Under the pieces are notes generated by a model, which saw only the letters and a program-made list of their open reading frames with translations, was not told where the DNA came from and ran no database searches. A DNA stretch of 64,000 nucleotides, taken from Planctomycetaceae bacterium. Its GTDB lineage: Bacteria; Planctomycetota; UBA1135; GCA-002686595. This document shows, piece by piece, positions 22,379 to 30,847 of the stretch. A program made the translations under genes and the position numbers. Positions within the stretch are counted from its first letter, which is position 1; each line of letters opens with the position of its first letter. The stretch lies in the NCBI GenBank assembly GCA_011525785.1, contig WYBT01000030.1, positions 310,001 through 374,000 on the forward strand, in the 5' to 3' direction.

Positions 22379-24547
22379 TCAGCTCTTGACCGGCGTCTTC
22401 AGCCCGTGCGCCACCACGCGCCAGGCGCGGTCGAGCACCTCTTCGCCGTCGACGAAGGCGTCGATCACCACGCGGCCGCGCAGGATCCGCGCCGAGAGCG
22501 TGGTGAGCTTGCCCTGCGCCCCGCGCGTGAGTCCGTCGTCCTCGTACAGGCTGCCGGTCGCGCGCATTCCCGAGTCGAAGAACACGTGCAGCACCGGGTC
22601 CTCGTCGGCCTGCGCAGCGGTGTGCAGCTTCGAGGGCTTGTTGACGATGATGCGTCCGGCGCGCGCGAACAGCGGCGTCTGGCCGAGCGGCGCGTCGACT
22701 GAGTAGCGGCCGGGCGGGAGCATGTCCTTCGAGCGGCCCTCGAGTTCGGCGGGGAACAGGTACCAGCCTTCGGCGTCGCGCGCCGGGAGCACCACGGTGC
22801 GTTTGCGCGCGCCGTCTTCGAGCACCGGCGCGACGATCAGATCGGGCCCGAACAAGAACTGGTCGTCGAGTTCGCGCAGCGCCCGATCGCAGGGATCGGC
22901 GAAGAACATCGGGCGCACCACGGGCAGGCCGGTGCGGCGCGCGAGCTCGAACAGCGTGTAGAGCGTCGGCAGGAACTGCATGCGGCGCTCCAGCGCGAGC
23001 TTGACGGCGCGCTCGCACTCGCCGCCGAAGGCCCAGGGCTCCTTGCGGCAGGCGCTCTTGTGGCTGTGCCCGCGGAAGAACGGCAGGAACGCGCCCAGCT
23101 CGAACCAGCGCGCGAACAACTCGGGACTGGGGTCGCCGTCGAAGCCGCCGACGTCGGCGCCGGCCAGCGGCTGGCCGCACAAGCCCAGCGTGAGCGTCAT
23201 TGCGATCGACCATCGCAGGTCCTCCCAGCTCGCCTGGTTGTCGCCGGTCCACTGCGCCGCGAAGCGCGCACCGCTGAGGTGGTTCGCGCGCGTCAACACG
23301 AAGGGCCGCTCGTGCGGCCGCGCGTTGAGCAGGCCCTCGCGCGTGGACTGCGCCATGAGCTGGCCGTAGAGGTTGTGGAACTTGGCGTGGTCGCCGCCGC
23401 CCAGGCCGCGGTGTTGCGCGCGCAGCGGCAAGCTGCGCGAGGGCGTGCGGAACACGCTGGGCTCGTTCATGTCGATCCACAGCCCGGCCACGCCGCACTC
23501 GACGTACTTCTCGACCTGCGCCGCCCACCACTCGCGCGTGCTCTCGCGCGTGAAGTCGGGGAAGCAGCACACACCGGGCCACACGCGGCCCAGGACCGGC
23601 GCGCCGCGCTCGTCGAGCACGAAGTGCTCGCCCTCCAGTCCGCTCTTGTGCGTCGGATAGCGCTTGGCGACGGCGATGCCCGGATCGACGATCGTCACCA
23701 CTCGCAGGCCCTGTTCGCGCAGCTCTTCGAGCAGCCGCTCGGGCTCGGGGAAGCGCTCCGAGTCCCAGGTGAAGCTGCGGAACTCGCGCAGGCAATCGAT
23801 GTCGAGCCAGATCGCGTCGCAGGGCATGCGCTTGGAGCGCAGCTTGGCGGCGAGCTCGCGCACTTCCTGCGCGCTGGAGTACGACCAGCGGCTCTGCTGA
23901 TAGCCCAGCGCCCACAGGGGCGGCAGCTCGATCGCTCCGATCAGCTCGGTCAGCGCGCTCATCAGCGCGCTCAGATCGGGCGCCTGCAAGAGCCACACGT
24001 CGAAGGGCTCGGCCTCGAAGGCGAACTCCACGCCGTCGGTGGCGAAAGCGAGGCTGCCGCGGCGCGGGCTGTCCGCCAGCACCGCCGCGCACGAGCCGTC
24101 GATGAACAGCGCCAGCGCGAGCGGATGCGACGAGTACAGCGCCGCGGTGCTCTCGCCGTAGCGCCACGCGTCGCTGTTCCAGAACTCGACGCTGCGCCCG
24201 TTGCGCAGCAGGCGGCCGGCGCTCGCGCCGCCGCCGTAGAAGCTCGCGCTCTCCTTGAACGCGACTTGCGCGCGCAGCGTGTGCCCGTCGAATTCGAAGC
24301 GTGCGCGCGGGCCGTCGTCGTCCTCCAGGCGCGCGGGCTCGAGCGGCGGAACGTGCGCGAGCGTGAGCGACTCGCCGGGTTGCGCGCCGCCCTCGAGCGT
24401 GGGGCGGAACACGAGCGCGCGCACGCGTTCCGTCGCGAGCTTGGCGCTCAGAACGGTCAGCTTCTTCACGCCTGCGCCGTCGAGCGGGAACGTCGCGAGC
24501 GACTCGAGGCCTTCGTTGGGGGAGCGTCGTGCGGAGCGTTGGGTCAT
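22379..24547 (-). CDS. GH31 alpha-glucosidase / alpha-xylosidase family glycosidase
   Basis: Protein of 722 residues with the GH31 plan: an N-terminal beta-sandwich (residues about 1-220), the catalytic barrel, and C-terminal beta domains. The catalytic nucleophile is D359 in LWIDMNEPSVF, the acid/base lies in WTGDNQASWEDL near residue 437, and LPPLWALGYQQSRWSY is the typical barrel entry. No signal peptide is seen, so it acts in the cytoplasm on imported oligosaccharides, releasing terminal alpha-linked glucose (or xylose; the family overlaps). It is the last gene of a four-gene minus-strand unit, 17 bases after the STT3-like gene, and divergent from a sugar ABC importer. Confidence 0.9.
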   Translation of the reverse strand: MTQRSARRSPNEGLESLATFPLDGAGVKKLTVLSAKLATERVRALVFRPTLEGGAQPGESLTLAHVPPLEPARLEDDDGPRARFEFDGHTLRAQVAFKESASFYGGGASAGRLLRNGRSVEFWNSDAWRYGESTAALYSSHPLALALFIDGSCAAVLADSPRRGSLAFATDGVEFAFEAEPFDVWLLQAPDLSALMSALTELIGAIELPPLWALGYQQSRWSYSSAQEVRELAAKLRSKRMPCDAIWLDIDCLREFRSFTWDSERFPEPERLLEELREQGLRVVTIVDPGIAVAKRYPTHKSGLEGEHFVLDERGAPVLGRVWPGVCCFPDFTRESTREWWAAQVEKYVECGVAGLWIDMNEPSVFRTPSRSLPLRAQHRGLGGGDHAKFHNLYGQLMAQSTREGLLNARPHERPFVLTRANHLSGARFAAQWTGDNQASWEDLRWSIAMTLTLGLCGQPLAGADVGGFDGDPSPELFARWFELGAFLPFFRGHSHKSACRKEPWAFGGECERAVKLALERRMQFLPTLYTLFELARRTGLPVVRPMFFADPCDRALRELDDQFLFGPDLIVAPVLEDGARKRTVVLPARDAEGWYLFPAELEGRSKDMLPPGRYSVDAPLGQTPLFARAGRIIVNKPSKLHTAAQADEDPVLHVFFDSGMRATGSLYEDDGLTRGAQGKLTTLSARILRGRVVIDAFVDGEEVLDRAWRVVAHGLKTPVKS

Positions 24548-24564
24548 GGGTGCGAAGTCTCGAG

Positions 24565-26439
24565 TCAGTCGAGCCGGTAGACGCGGTAGGCGCGCCCGTT
24601 GAGTTCGCGCGGGGCTTCGTAGACGAGCCGCAGCGCGCCGACGCGCCGGTACTCGCGCGGATCCTCGCTCATCAGGGCCAGGAGCGCACGGTCCCGCAGC
24701 TGCGGCAGATCGGTCGGCAGGATGCCGCCCAGATCGGTGGCGTTCCCGCCCAGGAAGGCGCGGTTGACGAGCAGCCAGCGCGCGCGGTTCTCGCGCAGGT
24801 ACTGCACCAGCGCCGCCGGCGAGCCCGCGTAGATCGCGCTGCAGAAGTCCGCGATGCGCTCGCGGCTGCGGCGCGTTTCGTACTTGGGCTGGTTGAGCAC
24901 CGGGCGGCGCGCGAAGGCCAGCACCGCGGCCGACGTGGAGTAGTCGCTCGCCACCGCTTCGCCCGCGGGCACGTTGGCCCCGATCCACTCGAGCACGTGC
25001 GCCGACTCGCGCCCGCTGGGCGGGATCTGGTACCAGGCGATGGCGTAGTGCGAGGGGAGGTAAACCAGGTGTGCGCCGTGCGCGAGGCAGGCCAGCGCCG
25101 CCGCGCCGAACGCGAGCTGCCTCGAGCGCCACTGCGAGAGCACCCACGCCGCCAGCACGGCGGACGACAGTCCCAGCAGCGGCGCGGTGCGCTCGATGAG
25201 CCAGCTCGCTGCCAGGCACGCGAGCGTGAACAGCGCTGCGACCGCGGCCTCGGCGCGGCCCTCTCCGCGCAGCCAGTCGCGCGCCGTGAGCGCCAGCGCT
25301 GCTGCGCTCGCGAGCAGCCCGGCGGCGACCAGCGGAACGAGTTCGGAGAGCTGCGCGGTGCGGAACGGTCCCTGCCACAAGAGGCGCACGTCGAAGTCAA
25401 GCGTGCGCGGGTCGGCCGGCGGCGCGCCGAGGTGGCGCAGCTTGGCCAGCAAGAGCGCGAAGACGTGGCTGAAGTCGCCGAGGCCGCCGCCCAGGGCCCG
25501 CGAGAGTTGTGTCGCGCCGAGCGCGAGCACGAGCAGCGCGCCGAGGGCGTGCGCGACGAGCTTCACGCGCCCGACGGCGCCGCGGCGCGCGATCCAAGCT
25601 GCGTAGACCAACGCGTAGCCGACCAGCATCGGAGCGGAGAGGGCGAAGTGCTTGGCGCGCAGCACGGGCACGGCCAGCGACAGCGCGGCAGGCAGTGCTA
25701 GCGCGATCCACGCGCGCGGCGCCGAGAACGGGTTCTGCCCCGAGCGCAGGAACCAGGCGAGCAGCGCCAGCGCCTCGATCAGGATCACGAACTGCGCCGC
25801 GTGCCAGAAAGCGCACGAGGCGAGCAGCGTCACGCCGGCGAGCGCGAAGTCGAGCGTCGAGCGCGTGCGTGCAGCGCGCAGCGCGAGCCACAAGTGCGCC
25901 GCGATCCACGGAAAGGCGAAGTCCTCGCGGATCAACACGAAGCCCAGCGTGCGGTAGTTCACCAGCATCGCGGCCCACAGCAGCACCGCGGCGGCGGCCC
26001 ACGAGGCGCGGCGCGAGAGCTCCCACGCGGCGCCGAACACGCCCACGGCGACCAGCGACGACCACAGCCCCATCACCCACACGGCCCACAGGTGCAGCGC
26101 CATCGGCTTGCCGGCCGCGAGGTAGGTCCAGGCGACGACGAATTCCTGTCCGAGGGTCTCGATGCTGGCGAGGTCGGTCAGCGCCGGCCACTCGACGTTC
26201 GGCTCGGCGCGCAGGTCGGCCGGCGCCGCTCCGCCGGCTTCGACGATGCGCTCGCTCACGTAGTAGAGGAAGGCGGGATCGGTGCGCAGCAGGTGCGCGG
26301 CGCTGGTTCCCTGAAAGGCCGGGTCGGCGAGCGTGAAGTGGATGCGGATCGTCGCCGACCAGGCGAACGCGACGAGCAGCGCGAGCAGCGCCAGCCAGCG
26401 CTCGCGACGCGTCTGCGGCTCGAGAGTGCTCGTGCTCAT
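24565..26439 (-). CDS. STT3-like GT-C membrane protein
   Basis: Protein of 624 residues with about twelve membrane helices and a C-terminal soluble domain of about 130 residues. The first external loop contains LLRTDPAFLYYVSERIVEAG, which resembles the acidic DP..YY loop of STT3/PglB-type oligosaccharyltransferases. The soluble part resembles theirs in position (HVLEWIGANVPAGEAVASDY), although the WWDYG motif is absent. GT-C enzymes use polyprenol-linked sugars outside the membrane. It could be a remote oligosaccharyltransferase or another GT-C transferase; the sequence alone does not decide. The ATG at 26439 overlaps the preceding stop (ATGA). It lies between glycosidase genes, which is unexpected. 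Confidence 0.6.
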   Translation of the reverse strand: MSTSTLEPQTRRERWLALLALLVAFAWSATIRIHFTLADPAFQGTSAAHLLRTDPAFLYYVSERIVEAGGAAPADLRAEPNVEWPALTDLASIETLGQEFVVAWTYLAAGKPMALHLWAVWVMGLWSSLVAVGVFGAAWELSRRASWAAAAVLLWAAMLVNYRTLGFVLIREDFAFPWIAAHLWLALRAARTRSTLDFALAGVTLLASCAFWHAAQFVILIEALALLAWFLRSGQNPFSAPRAWIALALPAALSLAVPVLRAKHFALSAPMLVGYALVYAAWIARRGAVGRVKLVAHALGALLVLALGATQLSRALGGGLGDFSHVFALLLAKLRHLGAPPADPRTLDFDVRLLWQGPFRTAQLSELVPLVAAGLLASAAALALTARDWLRGEGRAEAAVAALFTLACLAASWLIERTAPLLGLSSAVLAAWVLSQWRSRQLAFGAAALACLAHGAHLVYLPSHYAIAWYQIPPSGRESAHVLEWIGANVPAGEAVASDYSTSAAVLAFARRPVLNQPKYETRRSRERIADFCSAIYAGSPAALVQYLRENRARWLLVNRAFLGGNATDLGGILPTDLPQLRDRALLALMSEDPREYRRVGALRLVYEAPRELNGRAYRVYRLD

Positions 26440-28181
26440 CGCTTGCGCTCCAGCGCCGCCACGGCGTGCCGCGTGCCCGGCTCGAACGGGCGCTCGCGCG
26501 GGTCGAGGCTCCACAGCTTGGACGCGCGGTAGTTGCTCTTGACCCACTCCATCAGCGCCTGACCGTAGTCGCGCCCGAAGTACGGCAGGCCGTATTCCGT
26601 CGTGTCGCGGTGGACGAGCAGGATCACGTCAGGCGGCGAAGCGGCCAGCTCCGCGAGCATGGCCTGCTCGCCGAACATCACCAGCTCCGGCGGCATGAAG
26701 TTGAAGTGCCGCGTCGGACCGCGGCGGCGCGCGAGGTAGTTGAGCAGCGCCCCTTCGGGCAGCACGAGCAACGTGCCGCGCTCGGGGCAGTGCTCGTCCA
26801 CCCAGGTCAGCGCTTCGGGCAGGAACTGGCCGCGCGGGCTCACGAGCAGTCGGTCTGCGCCGGCGCCGAGCTCCAGCGCGTTCCAGCGTCGGCCCTGCGC
26901 CATCGCCAGCAGGTTGCCGATCAGCAGTGCGGCGACCAGCGGCGCGAGTCCTGCTCGCACGGCGCCGGCGCTGGCGCCGAAGTGCGAAGGGAGCCAGTCG
27001 AGCAGCGCGAGCACGAGCAGGACCAGGCCCGGAGCTGCGAGAACAAAGCCGTAGAACTCCACGCGGCCGTTCAGCGCCATGCGCAGGAGCAGCAGCAGCG
27101 CGAACGCGCACCAGCCCACGCGCAACGCGCCGCCGGGGCTGTGGGCGCGCGCGCGCACCGCAAGGACCAGCGCTGCGAGCGAGTACAGGCTCAGCGGGTA
27201 CAGCGCGTCCTTCAACTCGAGCGCCGCGACCGCGAGCGCGCCGACGGTGAATCCGAGCGCGAGCGCCGCGGCCCGGCCGAAGCGGCGCGCGCTCCACGCG
27301 ATCAGCGCGACGCACAACGTCGTCCCCGCGCTCCAGGCGGCGATGCGCCCGAGGTGGAAGCCGAGCGGCTCGAGCCCCATCGCGATGCGGTACAGCGGGA
27401 AGTCGCCGGCCTCGCCGCGCAGCGCATGCGGCCACGAGCCGAGCGCGCCGCGCAGCGCCTGATCGAACGGCATGGCGAGCGTCAGCAGTCCGACGGCCAA
27501 CGCGAACGGCGCCGCCGCGCCCGCCAGCGCGAGCAGCGCGTGCGGCAGCTTTGCGCGCAGCGGCTGCGGCGCGGCTGCGAACAGCGCGAGCAGGCCGCCG
27601 CCCAGCGCGACGGTGGTCTCGACCTTGGTCAGCACCACCAAGCCCAGGCATGCGCCGACGCCGAGGGCCAGCGCCGAGCGCGGCTGCTGGAGCCACGCGT
27701 GCGCGCACTCGAAGGCGATCAGCGACAGCGCGAAGGCCAGCGGCAGGTCCTGCGAGTAGGGCCAGATGAAGTTGTAGTTGCCCGCGCCCGAGTGCAGCGC
27801 GAACGCGCACAGCACGGTGAAGCTCACGCAGGCGGCGCTGGCGGCGAAGGGGTTCGCCAGTCGCGTGCACAGCCGGTGCAGCAGCACGAGCACGAGCGCG
27901 AGCTGCGCCAGGCCGGCCACGGCGACGGTGGTCAAGCTCACGCCGAACAGCTGCATCCACAGCGCCTGCGTGTACGACGCGAGCGGCCCGATGAAGTTGG
28001 CGAGGTCGCGGTAGAGCACGTCGCCCTCCGCCAGGCGCCAGGCGAGGTACGCCTCGCCGCCGAAGTCGACGAGCGGGTCGGCCCAGCGCCGCCAGGTCCA
28101 CAGCGCCATCAGCGCCGCGGCGAGCGCCACGGCCAGCGCGCCCAGCAGCGTGGAACGCCGCGAAGAATCGGCCGGACTCAT
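26436..28181 (-). CDS. GT-C (PMT/ArnT-like) membrane glycosyltransferase
   Basis: Protein of 581 residues with about eleven membrane helices. The first external loop after helix 1 contains WADPLVDFGGEAYLAWRLAEG, with acidic residues where GT-39/PMT-type enzymes bind the polyprenol-phosphate sugar. The C-terminal soluble domain (LVSPRGQFLPEALTWVDEHC...) is typical of planctomycetal members. It should transfer a sugar on the outer face of the cytoplasmic membrane; donor and acceptor are unknown. It is coupled by ATGA overlaps to the six-hairpin glycosidase above and to the STT3-like protein below, so the two GT-C proteins are likely to work on the same product. Confidence 0.6.
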   Translation of the reverse strand: MSPADSSRRSTLLGALAVALAAALMALWTWRRWADPLVDFGGEAYLAWRLAEGDVLYRDLANFIGPLASYTQALWMQLFGVSLTTVAVAGLAQLALVLVLLHRLCTRLANPFAASAACVSFTVLCAFALHSGAGNYNFIWPYSQDLPLAFALSLIAFECAHAWLQQPRSALALGVGACLGLVVLTKVETTVALGGGLLALFAAAPQPLRAKLPHALLALAGAAAPFALAVGLLTLAMPFDQALRGALGSWPHALRGEAGDFPLYRIAMGLEPLGFHLGRIAAWSAGTTLCVALIAWSARRFGRAAALALGFTVGALAVAALELKDALYPLSLYSLAALVLAVRARAHSPGGALRVGWCAFALLLLLRMALNGRVEFYGFVLAAPGLVLLVLALLDWLPSHFGASAGAVRAGLAPLVAALLIGNLLAMAQGRRWNALELGAGADRLLVSPRGQFLPEALTWVDEHCPERGTLLVLPEGALLNYLARRRGPTRHFNFMPPELVMFGEQAMLAELAASPPDVILLVHRDTTEYGLPYFGRDYGQALMEWVKSNYRASKLWSLDPRERPFEPGTRHAVAALERKR

Positions 28182-30778
28182 CGCGCGCTCGCCTGCTCGA
28201 GTGCAATCGCGCGCAGCCGCAGCTCGCTGAACTCGCGTTCGGCCGCGGGGAACTCGAGCTCGAGCTCGCGCGCGCCGCTCGAACGGGCCCCTTCGAAGCG
28301 CAGCGCGAGGTCCGAGCGCCACGCGATGCGGTAGCGGCGTCCGGCGCGGCCCCACAGCGTCCACGTGACGGCCTGCTCGTCGAACTCGACGGCGCACACG
28401 CGCAACTGCTCCGAGCGCGCGCCCTCGCGCAATTCGCAGCGCTCGAGCAGCAGCTCGGGGCCCGCGCGGTGCTCCAGGCGCCAGACGGCCTCGCGTTGCA
28501 CGTCGACTCCCATCAACTGCGCCTCGAGCGCGCCGGGCAGGGCCTTGAGGGCCACCTCGCGCGAGCCCTCGCGCGCCGCGCGGGTGAGCGGCGGGAGCAG
28601 CGGCCGCACGAGGAGCTTGAGCGCCGGCCCTTCGAGCTTGCGCACGCGCACCGTGAGCACGCTGTGGACGCCGTGCTCGCGCTCGACTTCCAAATCGAAG
28701 CTCGCCGCGCCGACGCGCACTCCGCGCAGGGCCGAGCGCTGGCTGTTCGGCGCCAGTTGCACGCGCAACACCGCGCACGAGTCGGGCGCGGCCGCGACCA
28801 GGCCGAAGGCGCCGTGCGTCGTGGACTGCGCGATCGTGCTGGAGCTGAAGATCTGATGCGGCACACCGCGCGCCGGCGTCTCGCAGCGCTCGGCGTACAA
28901 GTGCTCGGGCACGAAGCCCAGGCCGCTGAAGCCGTGCAGGGCGAGCTGCGAGTCGAGCAACTGGTGGCCCGCGAGCGTGAAGCCGTGCGCGAACTGGGCC
29001 AGGATCGCGAAGTTGGTGGTGTAGGGGAACACCGAGCCGGTGTTGTAGCTCGCGCCGTCGAACACGCTGGCGTCGTCGGCGAACAGTCGCACGCCCCAGT
29101 CGGCGGCCAGCGCTGGGTGGTTGAGCGCTGCGGCGTTGCGCGCAGAGCGCTGCGGATCGAGCAGTCCGCGCGAGAGCGCCAGCGCCTGGTACGAGGTCGA
29201 GTCCTCTTGCAGCGAGCCGTCGTCGAGCCGCGCGAAGGCGTAGCGGCCAGCGCGCTCCGACCACAGGCTCTCTGCAGCCGCTCGCGCCCGCTCGCGCTCG
29301 GCGCGAACCTGCGCGAGGAGTTCGCCGTGGCCCAGCGCTCCGGCGAGTTGCTCGAGGCCGCGCAGTGCGCTCAGCCAGATGCCCTGCAGGTAGATGTCGC
29401 TGCGGATGCGTCCGACCAGCTCACCGGCCTCGAGCGCCGCGATGCCGAGCTTGCGGTTGGAGAGCAACCCGTCGGGCTCGAAGCAGCGCCGACAGCACTC
29501 CCACGCCGCGAGCACCACCGGCCACAGCCGCTGCACGAGTTCTGCGTCGCCGCTCGCCTGGTAGTAGTCGTGCAGGCAGGCGATGAACCCGGGCGTGATC
29601 TGCGCTTTGTAGTAGGCGTAGGGATAGTCCTCGCGCCAGCGGCACAGGCCCGCGGAGAGCACCAGCTCGTGCGCCAGCTTGCCGTCCTCGCGCTGCGTGT
29701 TCGCCACGAACTCGAGCGCCGCGCGCGCGCCGGCGAAGTCGCCGTACGCGCACATGGCGCGCGAGGCGCTGAGGGCATCGCCGCCGAAGAACCAGCCGAA
29801 GCCCGGCCGCTCGCTCGCGCCGCTGCGGGCCAGTCCGGCGACCAGTCCGCGGCCCAGGCCGTCGACTTCGACCCAGGCCTTCTCGATCGCGATCTTGGCC
29901 CACGCAAAGGCCTCCGCGTGGCGCGCGTCGTCGCTCTCGAGGCGCGTGGTGCGCGCGAGGAAGCGCTGCCAGTGTTGCGCGAGCTCGCGCGCTTCATCGG
30001 CCCAGTGGCGTGCGATCCAGCGGTATTCCGCGCGCGCGGCGTCGAGCACGGCCGCCAAGCGCGAATGGCCGCGCGCGGCGCCCTGCTCTCCGACGCGGGC
30101 CTGTTCAGTCAGCGCTTGCGGCGCGCGCTCGGCGCCCGCGATGAAGAACACGAGCGGACCGCGTGCGGCGCGCGCCACGCTGCACGGCATGCGCACGACC
30201 AGCGGCTCGCGCGGAGCGGCGTGGTCGGCGTCGATCTCGCAGGGCTCGGCCTCGGGGCTGCCCAGCAACGCGGCGAAGCGCCCGAGCTCTTCGCTCAGCG
30301 CCACGGCGCCCGTCTCGTCGTCGCGCAGCGCGAGTCGTCCGCCGAGTCCCGCGGGCCACATGGGCTCGATGCGCGGCGTGAAGCGCACTTGGAGTTCGAG
30401 CGCGCTGCTGGTCTGCACGTCGAAGGTCATCCACGCCGCGCGCCGCGTCCGCGCGACGAACAGGCGCTGGATCACGCGCAGGCCGGGCGCGACGTACTCG
30501 ACCTCGACGTGGTCGGGCTGCACGGCCACGGCGCGGGCCAGATCGCGGCCGCGGTGCAGGCGCTCGGTCTGGAACCACGGCTCGAGCTCGCGCACCAGCG
30601 CCAGCGGCCACATCCAGCACTCGAAGCGCCCCAGTTCGTCTCCCAGCAGCGCCATGCGCTCGCCGCCGGCCTCGAGGAAGCGCCGCCACGAGCGGCCGTC
30701 GACGCGCCGCTCCAGGCGCGGCAGTTCGTCGAGCGAGCGGTGGGCTGCGGTGGGGGACGGACGCGCGGAGGGGCTCAC
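28178..30778 (-). CDS. Six-hairpin (alpha/alpha)6 glycosidase, debranching-enzyme-like
   Basis: Protein of 866 residues with no signal peptide. Residues about 1-230 form a beta-rich N-terminal domain. The central region is an (alpha/alpha)6 barrel with GFGWFFGGDALSASRAM and FVANTQREDGKLAHELVLSA, matching the substrate-binding region of amylo-alpha-1,6-glucosidase (GDE C-terminal) and GH63/GH15-like enzymes. A C-terminal beta domain follows. It probably trims branched or short alpha-glucans in the cytoplasm together with the GH31 enzyme. The GTG start at 30778 is nine bases from a TAGCTT -10-like element on the minus strand. It is divergently paired with the sugar importer across 69 bases, suggesting shared regulation. 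Confidence 0.68.
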   Translation of the reverse strand: MSPSARPSPTAAHRSLDELPRLERRVDGRSWRRFLEAGGERMALLGDELGRFECWMWPLALVRELEPWFQTERLHRGRDLARAVAVQPDHVEVEYVAPGLRVIQRLFVARTRRAAWMTFDVQTSSALELQVRFTPRIEPMWPAGLGGRLALRDDETGAVALSEELGRFAALLGSPEAEPCEIDADHAAPREPLVVRMPCSVARAARGPLVFFIAGAERAPQALTEQARVGEQGAARGHSRLAAVLDAARAEYRWIARHWADEARELAQHWQRFLARTTRLESDDARHAEAFAWAKIAIEKAWVEVDGLGRGLVAGLARSGASERPGFGWFFGGDALSASRAMCAYGDFAGARAALEFVANTQREDGKLAHELVLSAGLCRWREDYPYAYYKAQITPGFIACLHDYYQASGDAELVQRLWPVVLAAWECCRRCFEPDGLLSNRKLGIAALEAGELVGRIRSDIYLQGIWLSALRGLEQLAGALGHGELLAQVRAERERARAAAESLWSERAGRYAFARLDDGSLQEDSTSYQALALSRGLLDPQRSARNAAALNHPALAADWGVRLFADDASVFDGASYNTGSVFPYTTNFAILAQFAHGFTLAGHQLLDSQLALHGFSGLGFVPEHLYAERCETPARGVPHQIFSSSTIAQSTTHGAFGLVAAAPDSCAVLRVQLAPNSQRSALRGVRVGAASFDLEVEREHGVHSVLTVRVRKLEGPALKLLVRPLLPPLTRAAREGSREVALKALPGALEAQLMGVDVQREAVWRLEHRAGPELLLERCELREGARSEQLRVCAVEFDEQAVTWTLWGRAGRRYRIAWRSDLALRFEGARSSGARELELEFPAAEREFSELRLRAIALEQASAR

Positions 30779-30810
30779 GGCGCGAGCAAGCTAGCGGCCC
30801 CGGCCGGCTT

Positions 30811-30839
30811 TTGCGCGCCCTCTCGCGCGCTGCTACAAA
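30811..30839 (+). promoter_or_regulatory. Predicted promoter of the sugar ABC importer operon
   Basis: TTGCGC, a 17-base spacer and TACAAA. The -10 ends eight bases before the ATG at 30848, predicting a leaderless message. It lies in the 69-base divergent gap with the six-hairpin glycosidase gene. Confidence 0.55.
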
Positions 30840-30847
30840 CCCTGGCG

